64,000 bases of DNA from Gorsachius magnificus. Lineage: Eukaryota > Chordata > Aves > Pelecaniformes > Ardeidae. The stretch spans positions 14,322,507-14,386,506 of the forward strand of contig CM067086.1 of assembly GCA_034008185.1 (NCBI GenBank), read 5' to 3'. The position numbers were made by a program, and so were the translations under genes. Positions 13,701 to 28,700 of this stretch are shown here, one piece after another; position 1 is the first letter of the stretch; each line of letters begins with the position of its first letter. The notes under the pieces were generated by a model that saw only the letters and a list, made by a program, of their open reading frames with translations, made no database searches and was not told the origin of the DNA.

Positions 13701-16700
13701 ATTTTAACTCAGTGGTTGAAACTGGCAGGCAACATTCTTTAATGCAAGTGCTCTCTGAAAGTATTTTGTGTTTTTCTGTCCAGTCTTTGTCTACGTAACA
13801 AGGCATTTATCCTAGCAGTTAAAGGAGAGTCCTCATGGTCCGAATCATTAAATAATTCCCTGCTGTCCCTCTGCTGAAGAGGCTCTTTTTTACAGAAAGT
13901 TTTAGAACACTTCACTTGGAGTTTCTGAATCCTCAGTTATAGCAGAAAACCCACAAAATGATCAGTTTGAGGGGTAGGGGGAAGAAGTATCAAACTGACT
14001 GGATCTGTGCTGTCTCAAACAGCAGTTTCCTAGAATACGTCTAATTCTACATTGACATCCTTTGTTGGTGTCAGGGTGTAGAAGCAAACTCATTTTTCAC
14101 TGTAAAAAGCAACAAAGAATTGACATTATTAGTACCAAGCAGTGCTTTACTAAAAAGAAATTTTTCAGAGTGCACTCTAGCAAAGGGGGGCAGAACTACC
14201 AGCTGTATTTATTTGTTCTGTACTTGTGTACATAAAAGTAGCAATTCCCATTTCTGGTCAGTAAGCGGGGGTTTCTTTCTAGCTTATGGGTCAAAGCTAA
14301 TCTTTCTTCAGCAAGTCTAGGGGTTTACCTGTGCCAGTGTCCTTTCATTACTCCAAAATCAGAGTCTTTAGCTTGAATACTTGGCCCTAACTTCTTGTAT
14401 TTCTTCTCTTTACACTGAGATTGGGAGAGGTGGGAGGAAACTGGGATGTCGGTTGTATTCCATCTCTTTTGCTAGGCTATATGGGCTCTGAGTTTCTATA
14501 CTGCTTTTATGACAGACTTTCGTATTTAATCTTTCTCATAAGATGAAATAAACTGTAAATGCATCTACCTGGCTGCATGTGAAAGGAATGTTAGCACATG
14601 ACATTTTTTTATATTGAAATCTGAACTCAGAGCAGCTCTTCTCTCGCTAATCCAACACCAATGTATTTCGAATAGGAACAACATAATGAACTTGTAAATG
14701 TCTTACAGAAAGTACAGCTGACTTATATGGGTTTTTAATCTTATAACTGTAATTGCATAGAGTGTTTAAAAAAAGAAAAACCACAGACCAACCTCACATA
14801 AGGTGTAAGTTATTTTGAGGTGACCTGTAAAGAGAGTGTAGAGCTAACTCCCCTCCCCTTTCAGTAGGAACACCACCTGTGTAGCTTTCTCTTCTAAAGC
14901 ATGGGAACGTGTAATCTGTATTTTTATTTTCCAACTTCAGTGCATCTCTCTGTAGCCAGTTATTCAAGTGTAAGGTAGCTTAATAAATTATCTAAGCACT
15001 AATGTCAATTTACATAGATTTAAAAGTACCTGTATGTATATTTGTCTTTTTTCTGTTTTATGACTAGTGGGACTATTCCCATAGGCTTTAGCTTTAACCT
15101 TTGAAGGCATCAAGCTGAAGTTTAAAAGGGAGGGAGAAGCATACAGGGCTTAAGCAAGGAAAGCCATATAGCATTTAAATATTCTAGAAACCTGTTTTTT
15201 AATGTGCTAAGCAGTCTGATTAGCTGGGATAGTAATTACACTCAAGTTCAAGTATTCTGGAAACAGAGGTCCCAAAATAAGTTGAGGAGAATCTATCTGC
15301 TTAAAAGTTTTTGGATCAAGTCTTTAACCAAAAAGACTTGCATTGTTCATGCGGTTTCAGGTTAGGCTGTTTGTGATCAGTCCAGGCTTGGTAACAAGAT
15401 ATTGACAAGACCCTGCAGAAAAAACTCATTAAGGCAACTTAATTCTTACCACTGAATGCTACTTTTATAGTGAATTTTGTTTCCTCTTCATTGCCAAAAG
15501 ACAGGAAACTGGATGTTTAATTCCATAATTGACTTTTAAAATAGTCTTTCCTTTTTTAACGTTATAGATAAGACTTTTCAGTAACTATGATTAAGAATAT
15601 GCATTCTCAGAAAGGAAACGGTAGAGAATTTCCATGATTTCCAACAGGCATATGAAGGATTTTTGATTAGGGCAGCTGCCTGTATGAGAAAAATACGCTA
15701 ATTCCCTGAACTTCAGCTGGAATATCTCATGGCTGTAGAACAAAACCCGCTCAGTCATTAGGTTAATCTTACATTTCTGAGGCAGATTATTTTCCCGGTT
15801 TAGTAAGTGACTGACATAATAAATGTTCTTTGTGATTTCGTAGGAAATCCATGGCAAAGCCAGGACCCACATCCCATTCCTTATGAGATTATTTTTGTAG
15901 CATTGCAGTTCAAGTACGCTTGGTTTTGGTTTAGTAAGGCTTATTTTGTAATGCAGCGTACATCCTGTCAACTGCAAACTGATGCTGCAGCGCAGTTGCA
16001 GAGAATTACTTGTGCCTGAGAATTATTCTCCACTATTAACTTTGAGATTTCTGATTCTTGTTTTCCTCTGATGAGACAGCTCTCTTCTGTGGTCAAACAT
16101 TGGAGCCCCTAGGCACCTTTGGAGTCTCAGTACCAATCTAATGGTTTTGAGATCCATTCTTTGGGCCATTTTTGCAACAAAAATTGCTCTTTACATTCTA
16201 GCCGTGGAGACAAAACATTAAGAACAGTTTGTCCTCTGCTGACAGGCTAGTCTTGTGCTAATACTGTAACAGTAAGAAGATTATGCTGTGTTTTACAATT
16301 ACATTGTCTAGTACCAGGTTTTTTTACGCTTTAAGCAAGTTTTGTTCCTTTTTCATAGGATGATTGCTTGTTTGGCTGTCTCTGTTTTGGAGAGAGCCTT
16401 TATTGGACCAGGCCTATTCTAGAAAATGGAAGAAATTCATGCATGGTCTCAGAATTAATTTGACTACTCCAAAGGGCAGAAGTTCTTTTTGATATTAAGA
16501 TTTCTTCGTTTGGACTTGTAACCCTTTATGCTAAGTTAGTGTGGAGACTGTTTAAGGGACCTTTGCTGCCTTCTAGACATGTTGGTTCTTTTTTTAAATA
16601 GGTATTCAAGGATCCCTTTAAAAAGTAAGGTCTCGCTGAAATTCTAGCTTGTTTGGGTGTATTATTAATGTACAATCTTGGTGAATACTTAAAACCTTCC

Positions 16701-19700
16701 ATACAAAAATTATTACTATTACTTGATAACTTTATTCTCCAAAAACATTTTTTTCTGAAATACCATGATTCACAGTGTGAAACGGTTATGGTTATCAAAC
16801 TTACCCTTTTTTGCACTTTTATGCAAGCATATTTGAAAAGAATATATCAAAACTGTAGGCACACAATGAGTGTAGTGAGAAGACATCAGCCTAATGGGGA
16901 ACTTAATGCCCCTTAAAATGTCCCATATTCACCAGCTATGTGAATCAAATTACATAGAAAATCATTGCTTTCTTACAAATTTTGCTTTCTTACTTTCTCT
17001 GAGGTATTTTGAGTATACCAAAATCAAAGGAGGAACGATTATTTTTTTAATGAGCTGTATGTTACTGTAATGAACACTGACTTCTGATAAAAGTCAAAAA
17101 CAACTAGACGATTTTAAATTAGGGGTCTTAAGTTAGATCTTGGAGCATTTTAAGGTGTGAGATCTGTGTAATGAAATAATTGGCTTTTTTCTAGGTAGTG
17201 ATACTTCACACACCCCTTAGGATGTACCATCTGTTGCAGGGGTCTGATTCCTGCCTTATTTTTTACAGTCTTGGCAGTGCAAGGAGTTTTTAGCTTGGGT
17301 TACGGGGTTAGTGCCTCGCTAGGGGTGATGGGAGACTGCAGCGTATCTACGCTCGGTTTGGCAACCTTGTGTAAGATACTGGCACCTGTTCTCTTACTAA
17401 ATTAGCTGAAAAAAAGCATTAGAGGAGTGCGTATGTCCAATTGCATTGTCCCTACTGAAGGACTGTTTGCTTATGATATGCAGTTGAGGTAGGCAACTGG
17501 TGTAATTTATCTGAGTTTACAAATTGGGGAACTCAAGCCCAATGAGGGGGGGCCAAATACCTTGCTTTTATGCTTCCCTGTTAATTTACCTTTTTAACCT
17601 CAATGATCTGGCCAATAAATAAGACAGCAAGTCCTTAATTTATCTCACTGCATTTTGTCACACTAACAGATTATCTTGCAATCCATGGGCGCTGTTGTGC
17701 TTTCGAGTCCTACAAATCTGTTCCTCTGAGAGTTAAACTGGTATAAAATTAATTCTAGGTGGAAAAGCAGTGCTGCTTTGTGAAATGGCATACTTCCCAA
17801 TAACTGCAAAGGGTATCAGTAGATCTGTTAATGTTAGCCATCTGAAAACGCTTTTTAAAACTTCCCCCTACTTCTGTAAAATACAAAAGACATTGAGAAA
17901 CAGGAATGAGAAGCAGAAGTGAACTAAAGTATGTAGGAAGAACCAAAATGTATAAGTTGGGAAGGAAGCAAGGTAATTTACAGGAGTGTGAATACAGGGT
18001 GATGTTTTCTGCAGTGGCTTAAAGTGAGTGTGAAATTGAAGAGGAAATTACAATCCATGGGGTATGTTGAAAATAGACTTTTTATTCAAATGAGATTTGC
18101 AGACAAATGAAGAATCTAGGTATGAAGTTGAATCTGGCTAGAAAGGAGTGGAAAATAGAAGGGTACTTAGCATTTGTAAATTACTGCATGCAGTTAATAT
18201 TACATTAAATTTGAGAATGGGCTAATTGCCTGAATAAAAAAGATAATTATTTTCCTGATTTGGAGAAAATATTAAAGAATGGGTACCACAGATAAAGTTG
18301 TGTCATACAATAAAACACAGTAAATACAGAAGGAGCAAAGAACACTGGATTGTCTGCCATCATTTGGAAAAAGGGTTGGAGTAGGTAGCTCGTACTTCCC
18401 AATTACATGATGAAGCTAGATGCTGTTACAGAAAATAGGCTCGTATGTGGCAGGACCTAAACACCTAAGACAAGTTCTTGTTTTCTTGACTAGTGCTGAG
18501 CAAGGAGTGTGAAAGACATCTTCCTGGTGTTAGGTAGGAGGCCTTGGTGCTTTTAGTCAGATGTGTGTGCCTGTAGGAGTTTTACAGACACATTTTACAA
18601 AGTGGAGTGTGAAGTAGATGGTGCAGTTCAGGTGAAATTGGTAAGGACCGGTATCTCAGAATGACCATGTGAAGCTGTTTGATACAAAAAGTGAGCAGAA
18701 GGTAATACAGGAGCAAAATTGACTAAACAGGAAGGAATAGATCAAAATCTCTACAATTTTTTTTTAATGTAACTAGTGATAATGTAGTCATGTCTTTCTC
18801 TGACCAGGAAATACTTGCCATCTACTAAATGTGGTATGACCACAAACAGAAGGTGCTTATTAAAGAGGTCTTATGATCAATTGATTTTTAAATTGGCGTG
18901 TAAGAACTGCTTACACTTAGTAAAGAGTGGATATGTGAAAAGTGATTTGTAGAGGAAAGCATAACTACTGATTATATACCTAATATCAAATGCCGTTGGG
19001 GACAGTTGTCTTAAAACATTCGTAGAGGAAACTTAATCATTTTGCACGGAAGGGATTGAGGAAATGGAACAAGGAAGAAAAGTTAGGGTGCTGCTGCTTT
19101 ATGTGAGCTGTGTAAATGGGAGCTTTACCCATACATCAAAGAGCAGTCAGTTCAGTAGACTGAGGCAGTACTCACAGGTAAAAAACTTGGAGATGCAGCA
19201 ACTCTCTACTTCACCCCCAATTTCTAGGCAATTTTTAAATGTCAGATCCACAGGGTAGTGAAGTAGCGGATCTGACTGAAGGTATCTCTCTTTTTGAAGA
19301 GCATGGAGCGTGCTTTTTATCATGACTTGGAAAGGGCTGTTTCTGCAGCCTTACCTGCGTTGCACTAATCCACAAGAGGGATTTGCATTAACGGGGCTCA
19401 GTTTGTCAGGAGGGAAAATAGCAGTGCAAGTAATAACAGGAGGTGGGTTTGATGTTTAAACATAACTGCAAATCTGAATTTTTTTTTTTTTTTGAAGTTT
19501 GTTCTGGAAAGGGAGCAAACTGCACAAACAAGCAAAATGAGAACAGATAGCAACAGAATGAAATAGATGGTAAGAAAGGGGAAATAAGCTTGAGAAATTG
19601 CATCTTCCTTTTTATAATCCAGATTGAAGACAAAGGGAAGAAAAAAGAGAAGTATATGTGACATCAGAAATAACTGAGATAGTGAGTGAATCAGTGATTG

Positions 19701-22700
19701 CAATTCAGTTCCATTTTCCAACTAGAAAAATAATTTAACAGTTTTGTCACCACAGCTTTTTTTTAAGGCTGCCTAAAAAGAAATATTTCTCTGTAGACCC
19801 TCTGACCAGTCTCTTGATAATGGTGCCTGAAATTTGTTTGCTTTTCAAAGCACGTTAATAAGTGCCTCGCTGCAGGACCAACATATTCTGTGAGGAGAGT
19901 AGAGGCAATTGGTAGTCCTAAAGACTTGTCTGGATATAGAAATTAATTCAAATTGCACTAAGGTGTAAATTAAAGCACAATAGCTATTTTTTACTAACTC
20001 CGTCTCTGATCTCTCTTATTTCTTACTGAAGTTCTTCTGTACACTGGAGTAGATATTTAGGAATTAGGTGGGGTAGATAGATCTTTAATTTTCCTAACTA
20101 TATTAGCAGCAAAGTTATGTTTCTTTACTGCAATGCATTAACCTTTACTGTAAACTTCTAGATCAATCCATTTACTGTAAGTTCGTTCAGCAGTGTTGTC
20201 CGGATTCTCAGTCCTTGTATTACTGCAGTTCTAGAATGCAGACAATTTGCTGATAGCTAAGATACTATATTAATGTATTCTTCTGGATTATTTTTTTTCC
20301 TGATCCATCTGAAAATTAAAGGTATTGGGTTTTTTGTCTAATAGATTGAACAAAAAGACATCTTCCACTTGCAGGGGTTTTTTTAATTGGTAATGACTTG
20401 TTTACATAGTTTTTTTAATTAAGAATGATCTAACTCCGTTTCAGTTGGGGCATATGTTTCTCTGTCTTCAGAGTAGCATTTCACAATTTCTTCCTTTGGA
20501 CTCTTGTCTGAAAAGACTTCTACTCTGAGCTGCCCCCTCTCCACCTGCTGCAGACACAGCCAGGTTCCTCCCTTTCTCGAACTTCCTGATAAATCTAGTT
20601 TCATGCTCACAGTTTTGGAAATAGTATTCTCGAGTCTTCAGTCATGTCTATTTTTTTTTTCTTTTTACAATTAGTCAGATGGGGGAGATGTTCATGTAGA
20701 GATCTCTGTAGGTTGCTGCCTCTGAGAGGAGAAAGGTTGGTAGAGTATGTTGACCTCATGTGCTTTGGTTAATTGTTCCTGAAGGCTATTAAAGGCTTGG
20801 GGTTGTGAGGCCGTAATGAACAATTTTCAAGAAGTCAGGGAGTAAGGAGCAACCGTGCGCATTGCTGGCTGTTCTTGCAGCAGCTCTAGCTCTGCCGCTG
20901 GCCTGTCTCAATCTCCCACTGCACCTTGGCTCCTTACGAAAAATGCTGCCCCTTCATTTACTAGTGATTGCTTTTCCTGTAGGCAGAGCTGCCTTTTGCT
21001 GGCTTTTTTTTTTTGTCTTTAATAGAAAATGTTGACGTGGCCCAGAATTTTGCTATAGAACATTAACATTTTCACTAGCTGCCCAGTAAGTGCCTGTTGT
21101 CATATTTATATCTGTAGGATATTAACTGGTAATTGGGTTTGCCGAATTATAGGTCCTGTTCATTAGCTTCAACAGTAGTCTTAGTTACTGAAAAGTTGAT
21201 TTATTCTTAAATACTTTGAGCAAATTCAAAGTATATCTAAATATGAATAAAAATATATGATAGTGTACATGATAGGCCACTATTTTGTTAATGAGGAAAC
21301 AACTGCGAAACCTGAAAGATGATTGTGATCGGGAAGCAGACGGCAAAATAGTGCTTTTTTTTTTGGCTCTACATTTTAGCCATCTATGGCAGCTGTGACT
21401 GCATCCTGTAGGGAGACTGTTTCTCAAGTGATGATGTATCTATGGAAACAACATTATTTTAAAATTTTTATGTAATGCCATGGTTGTGGAAGCTCTAGAA
21501 GTAATACATGCAATAGTAGTTGGAGGCATTTAATTTAGAACAATTTTAATGAAGTTTTCAAATCCCATTGTATGGCAGACTTCGAAAATTGAGATGAGTA
21601 ACCATGTGAATGTGAAAAATTACACCATATTGAATGAAAATAGTTAGAATACCATCTTACTACATTTTGAGAAAATGAGTTTTCCCATACTAGGTGTACT
21701 AGATTTCTTGCTTGCCATCTTTACTTAATATCAAGATAAAAGCTATATTTTCACAAGGAATGTTAAAGCTCTGAATGAAGACTGCAGAAAAACAGAATCA
21801 TTCAATCCTTATCTGGTACAAATTATAGTAAAATTACATATTACAGAAATTACATCTGCATGTATATGCTAATTTTTTTTAAATAAAAGATTTCATTGGT
21901 TAAGCCTTGGAATATCTCATGCAAATGAAATATGTGCTTTGTTCAGCATACATAAGATAAGCTTTACATCCAGTTATCTAGGCAATTGTAATCCAGCCTC
22001 CTTGCGTTAATGACCACACGCGAGTGCAGTGTTAGTCCTGGATTTCTTCATGTACTTGAACAGAGCTTGGTTTGCTGATTGCAAAGGTAATTGCTGTTAT
22101 TTGACCTGTAGGAAAACAAGTTTTTCATGTTTAAGTGCTCGCGCAGTTAGTCACTGACTGGAAGCCTCAGCAAATAGCAAAAGGCTGAGTGTGCTAAAGA
22201 CAGAAGAATGAATTAGTGTGTTGTGCTCCCTTGAGCCTTTCAAAGATTGCATTTCTTTGAGGCAGGCTGAGATGTTTGAATTGCTATGGTCCAAGGAGTA
22301 TTTATTCTGCAAACAGAGAGTGAATATCTCTCCAGCCAGCCCTAACCTATATTTCCAAACCAGGTAGAGAAATATTAATGTTTTATTATACCTATAGCTC
22401 TATACTAGTAGAGACCCAAATTATATCCCACTGGACTTGACTATGGGTTGTTGATTCTTTTACCCTAGTAATCAAGAAGTTAAAAAAAAAAAAGACAGAT
22501 GGTCAACACAAATGGATTCAGTGATGACAAATTGTGTAGTCTGGTTTTATTATTTTATGTTTAAAATGTCAACTTCTTAATTACCTAATACCTAGTCACC
22601 TGTGTGAATGAACATAGGTCTCTAATAGTGAGCTCCCTTCAGTTAATAAACAAAAGCCATACTTCCAAATACATACATGGGTGCTCTGGTTGTAATTTTG

Positions 22701-25700
22701 TACTCTGAAAAATATGTTGTATGTGTGGTTTTTAAAAAAAATTAAAAGATGTTGCATACATGGTAGTGTTTATAATGAAACCAGATTTTAGGAAATAGTA
22801 GTTCTAAAAATACCAGTCACTATGAACTAAATCCTCGGAAAGTTAACACCAGCGCTGCCATGGTGTTTTCTCCTCTCACAGCCTGTCCCTCATCAGCTGG
22901 TGCAGTCTGCCAGTGGCATGCGGTGTTTCTCTTCAGGTCCCTCTTCCCAAAAAAGTTCCGAAAAACATTGGAGAGCAGCACAGGGGTGGTGGGGAGGGGA
23001 GAGGGCAGGAAGATGTAGCTCACTCAAGGGAGAGCTGGAGGCAGTGGATAAGGGAACATTAGATTTTATGCTTGAGAAAATTATATTTTTTTTTCCTTGG
23101 AAGATAACCACTGAAAAAGGAGAGGGAGTTGGGATATAGAAATAGATGAGGCCCAGAAGAAGGAATTGAGAGTCATGGCAGAAAAAGCCACGCAGATCCT
23201 GAAGTACCATGTGCTGACCATGCTTCCTTAGGAGCTTGGTTGAAACCAAGAAACACTGAAAAGGTTTAAAGAAAACAAGCAAACTTTTTTGTGTTGTATG
23301 TTTCTTGACAACTGCAAGTAGTCTTAAGTCCCTAGGTTAATAAAATCACTTGCTTTGCATAATCATGAATGATACATACGTGTTTTAATAAGTCTATTAA
23401 AAAGGGTGAAATGCAATGTGTAATTTATGGAGTAAATTTTGCCCTTGAATGTTTGCGAAGTTCGTTTTTGGGAAGCACGTTGTGTATTCTGGGAAGAAAT
23501 TTTACCCTGTTGTTATAAATTCATCTTGTACAAAGCTGACGCAGTAGTGACTTAAATTTCCTATTGGAGCATCACATTTAAAATTACTCTTTCCACAGAA
23601 TAGGTGGAGTTTCTCATTGTCACAGGGAGAGGAAGGCAAGGTCAGATGCGTTTTACTAGAGGAGTGTCCAAGCTGGCCAGACTAGGTGGTCTTTGCATAG
23701 TCTTCACGGATGGGGGAGATGCTCATATGTACCAGTTTTACCTTAGAGTGACAATATGCCTAAGCTCATTCTGTGGGTGGTGAATTTGTGGTGGAGACGC
23801 TCCTAAACGTTAACCTCTCTAGAGTAACACTTGCCCTTTGAATTAAAGCAATCAGAATAGGAATACAAGGAGCATTAGAAATTGAAGGATAATTTTTTTT
23901 AAAGATCTATAGTTTGCTTTGTTGTGTTTGTTTTAAGGACAAAAATACAGTATTGTCAATCCTTTAATGCTTGTCCACGTCTAATCACTGCCTGTTCCTG
24001 TGTCTGTAATAGGAAAAACAAGAAATGTAGCAGAAATGTGTGATGGTGTGTCCTGGAGGCAGTGCATGCCCTCCCTGGTGATGGGCTCCCCCATCCCTGT
24101 AGTGTCCCTGTGCCAGGGCTGCCAGGATGTTTGCTGGGGAGCGGTGAGCCAAGAAACGCAAACAAATTCCTGCAGAAATAGCTGCTCTTCCTGCTGGCTC
24201 AGGGGGCTTGGTAAAAACTCTCCAGTGAGAGAGACCGAGTAAGCGTGGGCCAATATTGCTTTTTCTTTTCCTTTATTTTTAACAAATCCTGCCAACCTCC
24301 TAACTTCATTGGTACCAAGATTTCTGAATTTTCAAATACGGATATCAAACCACTTGTGTGGATTTAACAAATGCATAACACTGACTTGAAGTCCAGATGT
24401 GGACAGCGGCTTCCCATATATCTGATAGTTCACATAGAAAATGTTTTGTTCTTTGAGTCGTAACACATGCAAATAAAGAATATAGCTTTTTTTCCCTTAG
24501 CAAAATACTTTACTTTTCAAGGTCTTTGGCTATTAGAAGTGCGTGTAGTCTAATTGATAAGTACTCCTTGTGCTCCGTCGTCTTGATGTTGCTTGGTGAC
24601 AGTGGTGCCATGCGCTAATAAAACTGCTCTAGGAAACAATTAAGTGGGATTATTGTGCACTGACTTCATGCTGTGTACAATTACTGAGGTCAGTCTGGGT
24701 CACTCATGCTGAGTAATGGCTGTCATTGGGCTTTTGGATGGCAAGGGGGGGAGATGCGCTAAGCAGGCAGACAGCATTCACAGCCCTATCGGCTACCTCT
24801 AGGAACTGCCTTTGGCATGGTCACTCAAGGCAGGTGCGCAGAACGCTTTTTTACATGGCTCAACCTGGAAGGCACACCGATTTTTGCCCTGCCTGCTTAT
24901 AGCCTTTCATCCTGAGCTTTTGAAAAATATTTTTGGCTTGTCCTTGAATAACTGCAAGCTGATGTCTTTTGTCAGTGGCAAAGCCATGGATTAATTTTAT
25001 TTCATTTTCACCAAAAAAAGGATTTATACGATCTCCTGGAGGTTCACTCTTTTTTTAAAAGAAAAAAGTTTGTGTTCATCTTATTGAAGATTTTACTTGA
25101 GTAGGTACAAGGGAGAAGAGTGCAGGCAGCTGTGCTCTGTGCTAGCCATACAAACCAAGGTTCGTTTGTTCTTTTCCACTTGGTGACCAAGGATAAAAGG
25201 AGTTTGCAGGGGGTGGGAGGCATGGACTGAGAGCTCTTGCTCTTTAGTCAGAGATTAATCCTTTTCATCATATTCTAAGAGGTGCAGAGAAACCTGAAAA
25301 GTTACTGTCAAAAAAGAGTGAAGTAAAAATGGGAGACGTCTGGATTGGACTTTACGGTGGAGGAGAAATTTAAAACTTAAGTTACTTTCCTTCGACTAGG
25401 AATAGGGCAGGGTCAGACCTTAATTTTTGTCCACAAGAGGCTTCTGTCTACACGACCATACAATTACTACGATAAGTGCTTTTTAAAAGGTTGAGAGATT
25501 GTGCTCTTCTCACACAAAGCTGTGGGAAAGTGGCAGTGGGGTACATACCCGGATCTGAGGGCGTCTTGGGCCTGTGTGCCTTGCGGCAGAGGTTGGAGGT
25601 GTTCCCCTGGCACAGGCATCCGCCTCCGGTCTTGCTGTAGTTCAGTGTTATTTCAGAGCAGTGTTATTTCTGTAATCGGTCATTTCTCTGGTCAGCACTC

Positions 25701-28700
25701 CTTTAACTGAACAGTTTGCAGAAAGACTGTGAAAATTCTCTGTGCAAGACATAATTAGGCTTAACTCCCTGCAAACCCAGATTTTTTAAAATCATTTTGA
25801 CCAGGGCAAGGTACTGCTCCAGTTCAAAAGCGGTATGGGCACAAGGGTCCAGTCTGCCATGTATGCCATTAAAGTTTTTCTGCAAAACTTGTTTGAATTC
25901 TCTCATTTTTGATTGATCTTGCTCCGGAGTGAGAGCAATGGCGATACTCTTTGGGACCCCAACCCTAATGTTTAGGGGTCTTGGAAGCCGGCGTGTTGCA
26001 GGAGTGTAGAAACTTGGGGAAAAAGCAGAAAGGCAGTGCATGATGCAGTACAGGACATCTTATTTATTTGAGGCCTTCTGCAGATGAGACGGTGTTTCCT
26101 AATGCTTCTGTGAAAAATTACCTCGTGCTTTAGAATGAGAATGATATAAAAATGGTGTCATTAATACCCGGTGCGAAGGGGTGCTGCTTGCTGCCTACCG
26201 CGTGCTCCTTGGGGAAAAGGAAAGGCTTTCAGAGCTGCTCCTGTGGCTGCTCCTGTGGCTCTCGTGTTGCACGCCAAGAAAAAAAGCTGTGAATCCCCTA
26301 AATAAGCAAAGAGCAATGAGATTTAAAAGGGAGGTTTGATGCTTTAAAAAAACGCAACACAGCATAACAAATCCTTATTTCATTAAAGGCCCTTTATTCC
26401 AACGCAGATAAACATCTTCTAGAGGCATTGTAGGTTTTCCTTGTTTCTTCAGGGTGTCTCTCTACAGCTTGCCTAATACGTTAGCGTAACCGGAGCCAAT
26501 AAATAAATGAAGGGTGCCACTCTGCCCTCTGCATCTGTCTCCTGCTTTTCTGTGTCTTATCTGAAAGGCAACCTGTTACTTCGAGACTAGGTTTCACCCT
26601 CTACCCTTGCGGTGTGCGTGCGGTCTGAATGGAGCGAGTGCCGAGACGTGAGCGTGGTTGGGTCCCTCCTGGCAGGGAGCACCAGGGCTGGGGGCACCTG
26701 CCGAAAACCAGATTCACCATGGTTTATTGTTCCCTTATTCAGCATCAGCATGTTACAGCACAGTGTACTTTGAGAAATAAATATTCAAATATAATGCATT
26801 TATTAGCCTACTAGTTTTGTAAGTATGGTATTTTACCCTTAATTTACTGAAGCCTGATCTAGAAGCTTTGGTATCTAAGTCAATATATGCATGTAAGGCA
26901 ACAGAGTACCTTAAAATAAGAAGCTAAGTCTGGGTGTCCAATCCAGAATACAGGAAAGGAACTTCACCTACTGATACCTAAATTTTGGCCCTAGTGAAAA
27001 ATAAATAAAAATTAAACCCCACTTCTTTTCTAAGCAAAGTACATTATTTTTGTATGTTTAATGATATTTTTGCAACATTATGTGGTGTTACAATGTAATT
27101 AGCTTAAGCAGCCAAAGTACAAACTGGAATGCTATAGTACTGTATGAAGAATATATTCCTACTATTCTAAAATAGTTTCTTAAGTGATCTGTTTTTTTCT
27201 GCTTCCCTATAGATTAAAGCAAAAAATTATGACAAAGTGGAAAAGGTGAGTCCTATCAATATATGTAATATATGTCTATAGCAAGAACAAGTATCTCGTG
27301 ATTAGGCTAAAGCAGATTGAAAAGAACTGTAGCTGTCACTGAATGTGCTATTCAAAACCACAGCTCAGAAGCGTCGCTAATGTCAATTTGCTGTTGCTAC
27401 CAAGCTGTAATCAGTGAAGTGCACGGAGGAATTTCTCTGCTTAATTCTCTCCAGTTCCCTTGCATAGCACAGAGGTGCTTTAGTCAAAAGGAAGAGTAAT
27501 TTAACTTACTCTTTCTTACAAATCTCAATCATAATTACAAAGATTATTTTAATTCATACTGTATAGCTTTAAAAGTAGAAACCTAATTTCTGTATCTGGA
27601 ATCCTGATCACGTCTTCTTGATGTATTAAACAGTTATTTCAGCGATGCCTTATGAAGGTTTTACACATTGATTTATGGAAATGTTACCTTTCCTATGTAC
27701 GAGAAACCAAGGGGAAGCTACCTAGTTACAAGTAAGTTAAGAGTTGCTCTGAATTATTCCGGTTTTACAGTGAATCTCTTCTTGATTTTTGTTTAGGGGC
27801 TGGGGAGGAACCTGGGTGGCAAACCTGCCTGGGGAACTTCTGGTAGGGTGTTGAGGGGAAAACATTCTCTTTAAAGTTTCTTTAATTGAGTTTGCTGGGT
27901 ACAATTGCTTCCTTAGTCTGGATCCCTGTAATGAGGTGGGACAGGAGCAGGGGAGTCGCTGGCGTATCCATGCCCGTTCCCTGCAGAGGTGGAGGGTGCT
28001 TGAGCCAGTCCGAAACGCGCTTCGTCCTCCGTCAGCACCTTCTGCCCTCCTTCCCTTTAGTGCCCTGCTTAGAGTCTCCACAAAATTCAGCATTCATTCC
28101 AGCTGAGGCACTGTATTTGACTAGCAATAGGAAATAGCTCAGGAATTAAAGTTTCAGAAGGCATAAAAAGGCATAAAAATCAAGGTATCAGAATTTTAGG
28201 ATGCATTAATCATCTTCATCCATTTTCATTTACTGCATTTTGCTTGTTTATAATCCTGCAGACTGGGTTTAAAGCTTTTTCTTCCTGCTTCAGGTTTCAA
28301 AATATATCGGTAATTTTCAGCACCTATAAACTGTTTCTTTCCCAGCCCACCATAATTCCTTTGTATTATAACTGGCAAGATAACTAATGCATTAACAGAA
28401 AACCAGATTTTTTAAAATTTATTTTTACAAGACTGGTCTGAAACCATTTTTAAAAGTACCAGCACGCTCTCCCCCCCCCCCAATCTTTTTATCTCATTTA
28501 ACTTTCCTCTATTTTTCCTGCTAGTATGGTCAAGGAGATAGTAAGGTACTGAAAGGTGTTTGAATAAAGGAAACTGGAAGAAAAGTGGGAGAGAGGAAAA
28601 GCTGGTTTTGTTGAACCTTGACCAAGGAAATACTGTGTGAACATTTTAAACTTGGGCAAAAATACTTTGATTTGGGGAGGGATATGAAATCATGTGAAAG

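Larger units (their letters stand above)
1950..27212 (+). other. CSTF3: CSTF3 intron 3 (25.3 kb)
   Basis: By far the largest intron in the window. It is AT-rich throughout, with a few GC-richer patches (24.0-24.2, 25.5-26.0 and 26.6-26.7 kb). It holds a MIR-like element near 5.6-5.8 kb, several sense AATAAA/ATTAAA sites, and an unrecognised 112-codon antisense open frame at 25703-26041. I find no further exon of CSTF3 in it: exon 3 joins exon 4 in frame. Other open frames here are short, lack splice support and look random. Confidence 0.85.

Noticed and set aside
22893..23282. 129-codon - strand frame in intron 3 with overlapping frames on both strands
   Set aside because: Overlapping frames without motif; ordinary for a GC-richer intron patch.
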